Origin: Desulfobacteraceae bacterium
GTDB lineage: Bacteria; Desulfobacterota; Desulfobacteria; Desulfobacterales; Desulfosalsimonadaceae
Reading direction: 5' to 3'
DNA length: 5,623 nt
NCBI GenBank assembly: GCA_027353395.1
Contig: DAIEHU010000190.1
Span: forward strand, 1-5,623
Positions 1 through 5,623 of the stretch are shown here, piece after piece (the first letter of the stretch is position 1; the number at the start of each line of letters is the position of its first letter). A model generated the notes under the pieces. That model saw nothing but the letters and a program-made list of their open reading frames with translations. It ran no database searches and was not told the DNA's origin. Both the position numbers and the translations under genes were made by a program.

Positions 1-151
1 CGATCTTGAGCAGGCCATAGTGGCTCACAAACGGGTCAATGTATATGCCGGTTTCGCCGTCATACACATAAAGCCCGGCTGTCCCCATCCATGTCACGCG
101 GACCGAACCGTTTGCGGATTCTGTATCTTTTAAAAATTTTGTTCTATACAT
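1..151 (-). CDS. Metallo-beta-lactamase (MBL) fold hydrolase, N-terminal 50 residues only (cut by window start)
   Basis: Translation on the minus strand from the ATG at 151-149 reads without a stop to the window edge. After about 18 leading residues it gives VRVTWMGTAGLYVYDGETGI, followed by YIDPFVSHYGLLKI. A first strand ending in a T-W-x-G-T-A-G turn, a second strand, and an I-D-P-F element is typical of the start of MBL-fold hydrolases of the 'VTWLGTAGF...ILIDPF' kind. The metal-binding HxHxDH motif would lie outside the window, so substrate and catalytic competence cannot be judged. The gene begins 18 bases after the lipoprotein stop codon, in the same frame, so the two are probably co-transcribed. 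No clear Shine-Dalgarno sequence precedes the ATG, which suggests translational coupling or a mis-chosen start; a GTG at the 'VTWMG' valine is an alternative. The fold assignment is fairly secure and the function is unknown. Confidence 0.72.
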   Translation of the reverse strand, partial: MYRTKFLKDTESANGSVRVTWMGTAGLYVYDGETGIYIDPFVSHYGLLKI

Positions 152-169
152 GCCGGTATGGTAAAATGC

Positions 170-1072
170 CTATTCGATTTTTTTCAGCAGTTTTTTCTTT
201 TCCGCCGTATACTCGGGCTCGGAGATCAGGCCGCCATCGTACAATTCTTTTAAGTATTTAAGTTTATTTTTAATGTCTTCATTTGTGGCGCTCGGGGACG
301 CATTGCCCGCCGGGGCCGCCGAAGGCTGAACCGCGCGAGTTTCCGGCTGCGGGCCCATAACCGGTGGAGGCGTGGCTGTACCGGGCGCGGGGGCTGCTGC
401 TTCCGGTTTCGGGAGAGACGCCGCTGCTTTCTGAAGCTTCGCCGCATCGGCTATGATCCACATGGATGCGGGGTTGCCGTTTTGAAGCTTCTGCATTTCA
501 GCATAGAGAGGATTGGGGACAAGAGCGGTATCGGCGTATTTGATTTTGAGCGGGTCCGTATTCGTATATATTTGCGGCCCATACTGGCTATCGGCGTCAG
601 CCGCATCGGCATTGATCATGTTAAAGGCAAGATTGATCCGGCCTTTTGGTTTTACAAACAGGACGCCCTCGGTTTTTCGCGTATTTTTAAACAGAAAACC
701 GCCGCCTTTGTTGAAAGAGGTGAACTGGACCCGCTGGTCAGGGGTGGCTTTGGCCAGCGCATCGGTCAGAGCCGGAGCCAATGTCGCGATTTCGATGGCC
801 TGAAACACCGGTGTTTCTTTGTTCCCGCCGATCAGGATGCTTTTTTCAGCATACACCAGGTCGCCAAGGAGTTTTGTCATGTTTTCGATGGGCATTTGGT
901 ACGGATGCTCATATTGCCAGGGCACAATCTGGCTTTTTTCAACACGGTATTCCAGGTTGACGGTGGCCCTCGACCCCTCCAGGATCGGGGTTCGCTCCCA
1001 GCGGGCGGCGCCACAGGCGGTTAAAAAAAAGAGCAGGGCTCCCGTGATGAAAATGACGGCTGTTCGTTTCAT
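170..1072 (-). CDS. Putative outer-membrane lipoprotein with C-terminal SHOCT domain
   Basis: The 300-residue product starts with Lys-Arg and a hydrophobic stretch (about residues 5-19), ending in the lipobox L17-T18-A19-C20. This is a type II (lipoprotein) signal peptide. Gly at +2 rather than Asp suggests sorting to the outer membrane. Residues 21 to about 217 form a domain I do not recognise, with segments such as PWQYEHPYQMPIENMTKLLGD and a glycine-rich FNKGGGFLFKN around 120-130. Residues 218-263 are a low-complexity Pro/Ala-rich linker. Residues 265-298 (EDIKNKLKYLKELYDGGLIS, then EPEYTAEKKKLLKKI) match the SHOCT short C-terminal domain: a helix, a D-G-G-L-I-S turn, then E-x-E-Y/F and a second helix. 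The open frame extends upstream to 1426, but that part is antisense overlap with the FAD gene. The ATG at 1072 is chosen because a GGAGG lies 8 bases before it and the signal peptide starts exactly there. Role unknown; SHOCT domains are thought to mediate oligomerisation or protein contacts. Confidence 0.85.
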   Translation of the reverse strand: MKRTAVIFITGALLFFLTACGAARWERTPILEGSRATVNLEYRVEKSQIVPWQYEHPYQMPIENMTKLLGDLVYAEKSILIGGNKETPVFQAIEIATLAPALTDALAKATPDQRVQFTSFNKGGGFLFKNTRKTEGVLFVKPKGRINLAFNMINADAADADSQYGPQIYTNTDPLKIKYADTALVPNPLYAEMQKLQNGNPASMWIIADAAKLQKAAASLPKPEAAAPAPGTATPPPVMGPQPETRAVQPSAAPAGNASPSATNEDIKNKLKYLKELYDGGLISEPEYTAEKKKLLKKIE

Positions 1073-1080
1073 GGTTGTGT

Positions 1081-1085
1081 CCTCC
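1081..1085 (-). promoter_or_regulatory. Shine-Dalgarno site fixing the lipoprotein start
   Basis: The minus strand reads GGAGG here, followed by an 8-base spacer (ACACAACC) and the ATG at 1072. This strong ribosome binding site, together with the signal peptide beginning at that ATG, rules out the 118 extra codons of the longer open frame. Confidence 0.8.
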
Positions 1086-1157
1086 AAACCTGATGGTAAT
1101 GATGAATGATCTCGTGTCGTCAGCTTTAATTTTCCGTATTTTATTGGTAAAAACAAC

Positions 1158-1185
1158 GTTATTTTTTGTTGGCAGCGCCTGTCAA
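1158..1185 (-). promoter_or_regulatory. Candidate sigma70-type promoter for the lipoprotein and MBL genes
   Basis: On the minus strand a perfect TTGACA (1185-1180) overlaps the last codons of the FAD gene. It is followed after 16 bases by AATAAC (1163-1158), a 4 of 6 match to TATAAT. Transcription would start near 1151, giving a leader of about 80 bases. The -10 element is weak, and a second A/T-rich hexamer TAAAAT lies further downstream without a matching -35. The lipoprotein gene could instead be transcribed by read-through from the FAD gene. Confidence 0.28.
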
Positions 1186-2720
1186 GCGTTTTTCCCGATG
1201 ACTCGCATGGCGGCCCGGATGCCGTCCGCGCCGCTGGAAATGATGCCGCCGGAATGGCCGCTGCCTTCGCCGATAATGAAAAGATTGTCAAAACCCAGGC
1301 AAAGCCGGTTTTCGTCCCGCAGGGCCTGGATCGGGGATGATGTCTTGCTTTCAAGCCCCATAATAAGGCCGGTTTCAAACCCCCGTATTTTCCGGCTGAA
1401 GTTTTTGAGGCCTTCCCGGATGGCAAGGCTGATGTCTTTTGGCAGCAGCTCCCAGAGCGGGGCGGGTTTCAGCCCCAGCGGGTAGCTCGATTCAGGAAGG
1501 GCAGCGGGTTCGGTTTTACTGATAAAATCCCGGATGCCGCACGACGGGGCCTGAAAACCGCCTGAAAACCGGTAAAATTGTTTTTCAAGCGCCCCCAGCC
1601 AGTCTAGAATTTCTAACGGTCCGGCTTTTTTGCCCATTACCTGATCCGGGTGCACGGCGGCCACGCAAGCGGCATTGGCGAACCGGCCGTCGCGTTGATA
1701 CCGGCTCATGCCGTTGACGATGTTGGCGTCCGGGAATGCTGTTGCTGGAACGATGACGCCGCCCGGACACATGCAGAACGTGTATACCGGAAGAACTCCC
1801 GGTTTACGGAATGTCAGGCGGTATTCGGCGGCCTTGACGCCGGGAAGCTTTATCCGCCCCCACTGGGCAAGATTGATCAATTCCTGGGGATGCTCCACCC
1901 GGCAGCCGATGGCGAAGCTTTTGGCCTGGAACAACACGCCGTTTTTGATGAGCATGCGGCAGGTGTCATGGGCGGCGTTTCCGGAGGCGATGAGAAAATA
2001 GTCCCCCGGTATCTCGCGGCCTGGGGTGATGGCATCGAGGACGCGCCCGCTCTGGACCGTCAGATCCTCTATTTCTGTTTCAAAGCGCATGACCCCGCCG
2101 ATTTGCAGATAATCTTTTCTTAAATTGACGACGATTTTTTTTAGAAGGTTGCTGCCCAGATGGGGATGGGCCAGATACCGGATTTCTTCCGGCGCGCCTG
2201 CCTGGATATAGCTTGCCAGCATAAACTCTTTTTCAAGGGAGATGCGTTTGGTCCGGGACGTGAGTTTGCCATCGGAAAACGTGCCGGCCCCGCCTTCTCC
2301 AAAGGCGTAGTTGCCGTTTGGGTCAAACGCGCCGGTGCCTTCAAACCGGTTGATCCCGTCAGCTCTTCGGGCCACATCGGTCCCCCGTTCGATGATGGCT
2401 GTTTCAAACCCGGCTTTCTGGAGGACATAGGCGGCAAAAAATCCGGCCGGGCCGCTGCCGACGACGATGACGCGTTTGCGCCGTTTTTGATAAGGAATGG
2501 TGAGTTGGGGCCCGGGTTCCGGGTTTGGTCCAGGAATGCGGGGGGAGGCCACGCCCACCTTCACCAGCCAGTGGATATGGCTTTTTTTGCGGGCATCCAG
2601 GCTTTTGCTGTCGATCTGGTAGGAAAATTCCCGGATGCCCAACGCTTTTTCAATCCTATTTTTCAGCTCATCCGGCTCAAAACCGGTGGGCATCTGAACC
2701 GTGATTTCCTTATATCCCAT
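1182..2720 (-). CDS. FAD-dependent dehydrogenase of the COG2509 type (uncharacterised NAD(P)/FAD-dependent oxidoreductase)
   Basis: The product is 512 residues from the ATG at 2720. Residues 1 to about 60 form a small N-terminal domain (YKEITVQMPTGFEPDELKNR), as seen in this family ahead of the flavin domain. Residues 84-113 are a classic Rossmann dinucleotide-binding element: VIVVGSGPAGFFAAYVLQKA with G88-x-G90-x-x-G93, and the ribose-binding acid E111 in IIERG. A glycine-rich stretch follows (FGEGGAGTFSDGKLTSR, about 140-156). Residues 309-321 (VLPVYTFCMCPGG) carry a C316-x-C318 pair that I recall as characteristic of COG2509. The C-terminus GEGSGHSGGIISSGADG (about 485-501) is the second FAD-contacting motif. 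Substrate and electron partner are unknown; the protein is predicted to be cytoplasmic, with no signal peptide. A TTG two codons upstream (2726) is an alternative start, but a weak GAAG is better spaced (10 bases) for the ATG. It is divergent from the DUF2889 gene. Confidence 0.88.
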   Translation of the reverse strand: MGYKEITVQMPTGFEPDELKNRIEKALGIREFSYQIDSKSLDARKKSHIHWLVKVGVASPRIPGPNPEPGPQLTIPYQKRRKRVIVVGSGPAGFFAAYVLQKAGFETAIIERGTDVARRADGINRFEGTGAFDPNGNYAFGEGGAGTFSDGKLTSRTKRISLEKEFMLASYIQAGAPEEIRYLAHPHLGSNLLKKIVVNLRKDYLQIGGVMRFETEIEDLTVQSGRVLDAITPGREIPGDYFLIASGNAAHDTCRMLIKNGVLFQAKSFAIGCRVEHPQELINLAQWGRIKLPGVKAAEYRLTFRKPGVLPVYTFCMCPGGVIVPATAFPDANIVNGMSRYQRDGRFANAACVAAVHPDQVMGKKAGPLEILDWLGALEKQFYRFSGGFQAPSCGIRDFISKTEPAALPESSYPLGLKPAPLWELLPKDISLAIREGLKNFSRKIRGFETGLIMGLESKTSSPIQALRDENRLCLGFDNLFIIGEGSGHSGGIISSGADGIRAAMRVIGKNA

Positions 2721-2841
2721 TTTCAATTATCTTCATAAAGCTTTGATCGTATTTCATAATCGTTTATGTTAAGATGAACGGAATCCGTTTGGCCGCGTTG
2801 ATGTCAACCGGCCTCGTAAAGATACCATAAAGGAAATGAAA
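2721..2841. promoter_or_regulatory. Divergent intergenic region between the FAD gene and the DUF2889 gene
   Basis: This 121-base spacer is visibly AT-richer than the flanking genes and must supply promoters in both directions. For the plus-strand gene the best candidate is TTGATC (2743-2748), a 16-base spacer, and TATGTT (2765-2770), each 4 of 6 to consensus. For the minus-strand gene, TTAACA (2772-2767) with TACGAT (2751-2746) at 15-base spacing is possible but suboptimal. The two candidates overlap. An 8-bp palindrome AAAGCTTT (2737-2744) and a small dyad CATAA/TTATG (2756-2760 and 2764-2768) also lie here. No operator of a known regulator is recognised. Confidence 0.35.
2829..2834 (+). promoter_or_regulatory. 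Shine-Dalgarno site deciding the DUF2889 start
   Basis: AAAGGA lies only 1 base before the ATG at 2836, but 7 bases before the in-frame ATG at 2842. The second ATG is therefore the likelier initiation codon, shortening the protein by two residues. Confidence 0.5.
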
Positions 2842-3390
2842 ATGATAACAATTGATCGGGAAAAGAAAATTCACAGTCGCGCCATAGAGATCAGCACATA
2901 TATTTTTGAGCCGGACGCGGTGGCGGTGGAGGGCCGGCTCACGGACAACCGGCCGCGGACGACCTATTATTTGAGCGGCGAATGCCGTCCGCCCGGAGTT
3001 GTGCATGATATGACAATCCGGATGATCGTCCGGGGGCCGGGTTTGCGCATCGAAGCCATTGATGTGGAAATGCATACGGTGCCCAAGGAAAATTGCCGGG
3101 AGGTTGAGAATTCCATAGAGCCCGTGGTGGGCATGAGCATCAAGTCCGGTTTTTCGGAAAAGGTAAAATCCTTGGTGGGCGGCGCAAACGGATGCTCCCA
3201 TCTGGTGGCGCTGCTTCTGGCCATGGCCCCGGCCGCTGTTCAGGGGGCGTGGGCGGCTGTGGCCCAGAATCCGGTGGACCGTGCCTCGGTTTCCGGAGCG
3301 GCCCTGAAGTTTCTGGAAAATACCTGCCATGTCTGGCGGTCGGATGGGCCGGCGCTCAAAGAGTTGCGGGAAACATTGGGGGTTGAGTAG
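2842..3390 (+). CDS. DUF2889 family protein
   Basis: The 182-residue product has no signal peptide or membrane segment. It begins with a charged strand-rich part (RAIEISTYIFEPDAVAVEGRL, residues 13-33) ending in an 'E-G-R-L-x-D' strand. It continues with P-P-G-x-V-H-D-M (50-57) and a following beta strand (TIRMIV). Next come an E-N-C-R-E element (C85), a V-V-G-M-S-I-K-S-G-F stretch (about 95-104), G-G-A-N-G-C-S-H-L (113-121), a helix A-M-A-P-A-A-V-Q-G (127-135), and finally N-T-C-H-V-W-R-S-D-G-P (160-170). This order of motifs (the V-H-D-M strand, G-C-x-H-L, then a late C-x-x-x-R-x-D-G) matches the DUF2889 family of about 180-200 residues. No biochemical function is established for the family to my knowledge. 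C118, H120, C162 and H55 are the conserved polar residues that could form a site. It is divergently transcribed from the COG2509 gene. Homology is assigned from memory of the motif pattern. Confidence 0.82.
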   Translation: MITIDREKKIHSRAIEISTYIFEPDAVAVEGRLTDNRPRTTYYLSGECRPPGVVHDMTIRMIVRGPGLRIEAIDVEMHTVPKENCREVENSIEPVVGMSIKSGFSEKVKSLVGGANGCSHLVALLLAMAPAAVQGAWAAVAQNPVDRASVSGAALKFLENTCHVWRSDGPALKELRETLGVE

Positions 3391-3427
3391 GGCGGCGTAG
3401 ACTGGACTTGTGTGGCAGGCATAATAC

Positions 3428-3454
3428 TGGATGCCGGATCAAGTCCGGCATGAC
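3428..3454. repeat. REP-like palindromic element (perfect 8-bp hairpin) between genes
   Basis: A perfect inverted repeat, ATGCCGGA (3431-3438) and TCCGGCAT (3444-3451), encloses the 5-base loop TCAAG. It is flanked by TGG on the left and GAC on the right. The element sits alone in the 103-base gap between the DUF2889 and thioesterase genes. Units of the form 'TGGATxCCGGxTCAAGxCCGGxATGAC' are, as established knowledge, a very common dispersed intergenic palindrome in many proteobacterial genomes. Only one full copy lies in this window, so dispersal cannot be shown here. The transcript hairpin could act as a mRNA 3' stabiliser or a weak terminator for the DUF2889 gene, but no T-run follows it. 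Confidence 0.7.
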
Positions 3455-3493
3455 GGAATTATCAGGAATTCAAGAACCATTGGAGAATGAAAT

Positions 3494-3916
3494 ATGTTCG
3501 ATTATTCGGCTTATCTGAAAAAGCTGACAGCAGGCGAAGCGGTGAACAACCCCTTTTTATCATTCATGGGGATGAAACTGGAGGAGATCAGGGAGGGCTA
3601 CGCCCGGTTCAGCATGGCCATTCGTCCTGAGTTCATTCAAGGGGCAGGGATCATGCAGGGCGGGTTGTCGGTGGCGTTCTCCAGCGAAACCGTGGCCCAT
3701 GCGGTGATGACCACCCTTGAGCCAGGTGAGAACGTCACCACCATCGAGCTTAAAAATAACTTTTTATCCCAGGCAAGCAAAGGACGGCTCATCGCCGAAG
3801 CCACTATTTTCAAAAGGGGCCGCCGCGTCATCATCGTTGACTGCATTGTCCGTGACGACCAGGGCAGAGACATCTCCCGCAGCACGTCCTCCCTGATGGT
3901 GCTGGGAAACGATTGA
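3494..3916 (+). CDS. PaaI-like hotdog-fold acyl-CoA thioesterase (atypical active site)
   Basis: The 140-residue product is of normal length for a single-domain hotdog thioesterase. The order is an N-terminal helix with NPFLSFMGMKLEEIREGYAR (19-38), then strand FSMAIRPEF, then GAGIMQGGLSVAFSSETVAH (50-69) at the start of the central 'sausage' helix. The strands TTIELKNNFLSQASKGRLIA (82-101) and RRVIIVDCIVRDDQGRDISR follow, with STSSLMVL at the end. Family members hydrolyse acyl-CoA thioesters in the cytoplasm, usually as tetramers. The canonical H-G-G is replaced by Q55-G-G, and the position nine residues after the His, normally Asp or Glu, is S64, with E65 next. Activity or substrate may therefore differ. 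The start is supported by TGGAGA (3481-3486) with a 7-base spacer. The gene is convergent with mutL, leaving 29 bases between stops. Physiological substrate unknown. Confidence 0.85.
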   Translation: MFDYSAYLKKLTAGEAVNNPFLSFMGMKLEEIREGYARFSMAIRPEFIQGAGIMQGGLSVAFSSETVAHAVMTTLEPGENVTTIELKNNFLSQASKGRLIAEATIFKRGRRVIIVDCIVRDDQGRDISRSTSSLMVLGND

Positions 3917-3937
3917 ACCATCTTGCTGTCCGGTTCA
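3914..3937. terminator. Weak dyad at the convergent gene ends (possible bidirectional terminator)
   Basis: TGAACC (3914-3919, including the thioesterase stop codon) pairs with GGTTCA (3932-3937) around a 12-base loop. It lies exactly in the junction where the thioesterase and mutL transcripts converge. There is no T-run on either side, so intrinsic termination is doubtful and the pairing could be chance. Confidence 0.18.
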
Positions 3938-3945
3938 GTGTCGCA

Positions 3946-5623
3946 TCACAATGTCCGCTTAAAGCTTTTTTCCAGCATGGAAACCGGCCAGTGGATGGAT
4001 GTGGGGCGGCCGTGGGGGCAATGATAAGGGTTGTCGCAACCATCTAACCGGACCAGCAGTTCTTTCATCTCCCTGGGCGACAGCGTCTGGCGGGCGCGGA
4101 TGGCGCCGTGGCAGGCCATGAGGATGAGGCACTGGTCAAGGGCGTCTTCCAGGCCGGGCGCATACCCATAGGCGGTCATGGCCTCGCCGATCTCAATAAT
4201 CAGCGGCTTGATCTCCCGGTCCGCAAGCAGCGCGGGCACGGATTTAACCACAAAGGTATTGCCGCCGAAATGCTCGATTTCAAGGCCGATGGAATTCAGA
4301 TCTCCCATCATTTGACAAATGACGGCGGCTTCCCGGTATCCCAGGTCAAAAGTCTCGGGGATCATGAGCTTCTGCGCCGGCGGCCGGTTGCCTCGCCGGT
4401 CCGCCTTGAGGCGCTCATAGGCGATGCGTTCATGGGCCGCGTGCTGGTCCACAACGATCAGCTCGCCGTCTCCCTCACATAAGATATAGGTGTTGTTGAA
4501 CTGGCCGATGACCGTTGCGTCAGCGAATTTTTTGCGCACCCATAACCCGGCCTGCTGGGCGAGCGGAGGTGCCGGACAAAAAGGGGAACCGGTTTTCGCC
4601 GGGAATTCGGGAAAGGGTTCCGGATTTTGGTTCTTTTGCCTTATCTCCGCCGTATCCGGCTCCGAACGATGGGACAAGGCCCTGCTGCCCACACCGGGCA
4701 GGGAAGAACTCCCAAACGGCAGTTCACGAATTTCCTGAACTGCCGTGGCCGCTGGTTCCGGATACATGCTTACATCAGGCCTTGCGGATGCAAGGGCTGG
4801 TTTTGGGCTTGTTTTCCAAATGCCGGACACCGCCGTCCGGACGGATTCATATACCTGTTGCTGGTTTGCAAACCGGACTTCGTGTTTGGCTGGATGCACA
4901 TTGACATCCACCTGGTCCGGCGGCAGCGTTAGAAACAACACGGCCACAGGAAACCGGCCTTTCATGATCCGCCCCCTGTATCCCTCAAACAGCGCGTACT
5001 GAAGGCCCCGGTCGTGGATGAGGCGGCCGTTGACGAACAGGTGGATTTTTTGGGAAGTGCCTCTGGTTACGGACGGATCCGATGTCCAGCCGGACAGGGA
5101 CAGAGCGTCATCGCAAAAATTAATAGGATAAAGCGAGGGCTCAAGGTCTGCCCCCAGCACATGGGCCACCCGATGGATGGGCGTCTGCATCGCGGGCCAG
5201 TTGAGCATCTCCTTGCCGTTATGGGTCAGCCGGAAGTGAACGCCCGGCCGGGCCAGAGCGCAGCAGGACACCACATCCGCAATATGTCCCATCTCCGTGG
5301 TCACGGTTTTCAGGAATTTCCGCCGGGCAGGGGTGTTATAAAACAAATGGTCGACGGTGATCATGGTTCCCTGGGGCGCGCCCGCGTCCGACACCTTTTT
5401 GATTTTGCCGCCTTCGATATAAATACTGGTCCCAGCCACGGAATCCCTGTCTTTGGTGATCAGGGTGAATTTGGACACGGACGCGATGCTGGGCAGGGCC
5501 TCGCCCCGAAAACCCAGGGTTCTGATTGCGTAGAGATCGTCTTCGGTGTGGATTTTGCTGGTGGCGTAGCGCTCAATGGCCAGCAGGGCGTCATCGTGGG
5601 GCATTCCTGAGCCGTTATCGGAA
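3946..5623 (-). CDS. mutL: DNA mismatch repair protein MutL, endonuclease type (N-terminus beyond window end)
   Basis: 558 residues are visible; about 55-60 N-terminal residues, including ATPase motif I, are off the edge. The fragment opens with S-D-N-G-S-G-M, the GHKL ATP-binding motif II. It continues with ATSKI and TLGFRGEALPSIASVS (motif III, about 5517-5472), then GT and LFYNTPARRKFL. VNVHPAKHEVRF carries the conserved Lys that contacts ATP. A Pro-rich linker (about 4812-4542) leads to the dimerisation domain QFNNTYILCEGDGELIVVDQ. Its nicking endonuclease site is complete: DQHAAHERIAYE (4449-4414, DQHA-x2-E-x4-E), ACHGAIRA (4116-4093), CPHGRP (4020-4003) and a terminal F-K-R. QKLMIP (4374-4357) fits the beta-clamp-binding motif of Bacillus-type MutL. 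MutL couples MutS mismatch recognition to strand incision, so this protein should nick DNA itself, as in bacteria without MutH. The expected full length of about 615 residues is normal. Its start, promoter and upstream neighbours are not visible. Confidence 0.97.
   Translation of the reverse strand, partial: SDNGSGMPHDDALLAIERYATSKIHTEDDLYAIRTLGFRGEALPSIASVSKFTLITKDRDSVAGTSIYIEGGKIKKVSDAGAPQGTMITVDHLFYNTPARRKFLKTVTTEMGHIADVVSCCALARPGVHFRLTHNGKEMLNWPAMQTPIHRVAHVLGADLEPSLYPINFCDDALSLSGWTSDPSVTRGTSQKIHLFVNGRLIHDRGLQYALFEGYRGRIMKGRFPVAVLFLTLPPDQVDVNVHPAKHEVRFANQQQVYESVRTAVSGIWKTSPKPALASARPDVSMYPEPAATAVQEIRELPFGSSSLPGVGSRALSHRSEPDTAEIRQKNQNPEPFPEFPAKTGSPFCPAPPLAQQAGLWVRKKFADATVIGQFNNTYILCEGDGELIVVDQHAAHERIAYERLKADRRGNRPPAQKLMIPETFDLGYREAAVICQMMGDLNSIGLEIEHFGGNTFVVKSVPALLADREIKPLIIEIGEAMTAYGYAPGLEDALDQCLILMACHGAIRARQTLSPREMKELLVRLDGCDNPYHCPHGRPTSIHWPVSMLEKSFKRTL

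Noticed and set aside
482..1024. Plus-strand open frame of 180 codons antisense to the lipoprotein
   Set aside because: The minus strand has a signal peptide, lipobox, ribosome site and SHOCT domain. The plus-strand product looks like random composition.
1140..1181. Possible intrinsic terminator after the FAD gene (GGC-GCT-GCC followed by A-rich sequence)
   Set aside because: The stem is only 3 bp, and on the transcribed minus strand the run that follows is A rather than T, so it does not fit a rho-independent terminator.
1073..1426. Open frame extending the lipoprotein N-terminally by 118 codons
   Set aside because: It overlaps the end of the FAD gene out of frame, lacks any family resemblance, and the signal peptide plus the GGAGG site place the true start at 1072.
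2160..2738. Plus-strand open frame of 192 codons antisense to the FAD gene
   Set aside because: It is a shadow of a GC-rich coding frame: no recognisable domains, no convincing ribosome site, and the minus strand encodes a clear flavoprotein throughout.
2764..3330. Minus-strand open frame of 188 codons antisense to the DUF2889 gene
   Set aside because: The plus strand carries the DUF2889 motif series. The antisense product is rich in His/Arg, as expected from a reversed GC-rich frame, and no motif is seen.
3400..3412. Possible degenerate second copy of the palindromic repeat (CTGGACTTG)
   Set aside because: Only about 8 bases match one arm and loop of the downstream hairpin, with no partner arm; this is compatible with chance.
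5014..5610. Plus-strand open frame of 198 codons antisense to mutL
   Set aside because: It overlaps the strongly conserved MutL ATPase motifs on the other strand and has no family resemblance of its own.

Overview
The window is ordinary-looking bacterial chromosome: tightly packed, GC-rich coding sequence with short, more AT-rich gaps and no gap over about 125 bases. It holds six protein genes, two of them cut by the window edges. No rRNA, tRNA, CRISPR array, insertion sequence or phage gene was seen. The gene content suggests a Gram-negative anaerobe-type bacterium, perhaps of the Desulfobacterota (former Deltaproteobacteria). It includes an outer-membrane-type lipoprotein, a COG2509-type FAD protein, a DUF2889 protein, a PaaI-like hotdog thioesterase and an endonuclease-type MutL. 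The taxonomic guess is inference only, because no marker gene is present.

Left part, minus strand (positions 1-2720). A COG2509-type FAD-dependent dehydrogenase (1182-2720) is followed by a SHOCT-domain lipoprotein (170-1072) and then by the first 50 codons of a metallo-beta-lactamase-fold hydrolase (1-151, cut by the window start). The lipoprotein and the hydrolase are 18 bases apart and probably co-transcribed. The 109-base gap after the FAD gene may carry its own promoter.

Middle, plus strand (2842-3916). A divergent, AT-rich spacer (2721-2841) separates the FAD gene from a DUF2889 protein (2842-3390). After a 103-base gap holding a perfect 8-bp palindromic hairpin of dispersed-repeat type comes a PaaI-like hotdog thioesterase (3494-3916) with an atypical active-site signature.

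Right part, minus strand (3946-5623). mutL runs convergently towards the thioesterase, with 29 bases between the two stop codons. It lacks only its extreme N-terminus, which lies beyond the window. Its C-terminus carries the complete metal-dependent nicking endonuclease motif set and a sliding-clamp-binding motif, which points to MutH-independent mismatch repair.

The genes do not form an obvious single pathway. I found no convincing undescribed multi-gene system. The points most worth a second look are the altered thioesterase active site, the palindromic repeat, and the uncharacterised lipoprotein, FAD and DUF2889 proteins.
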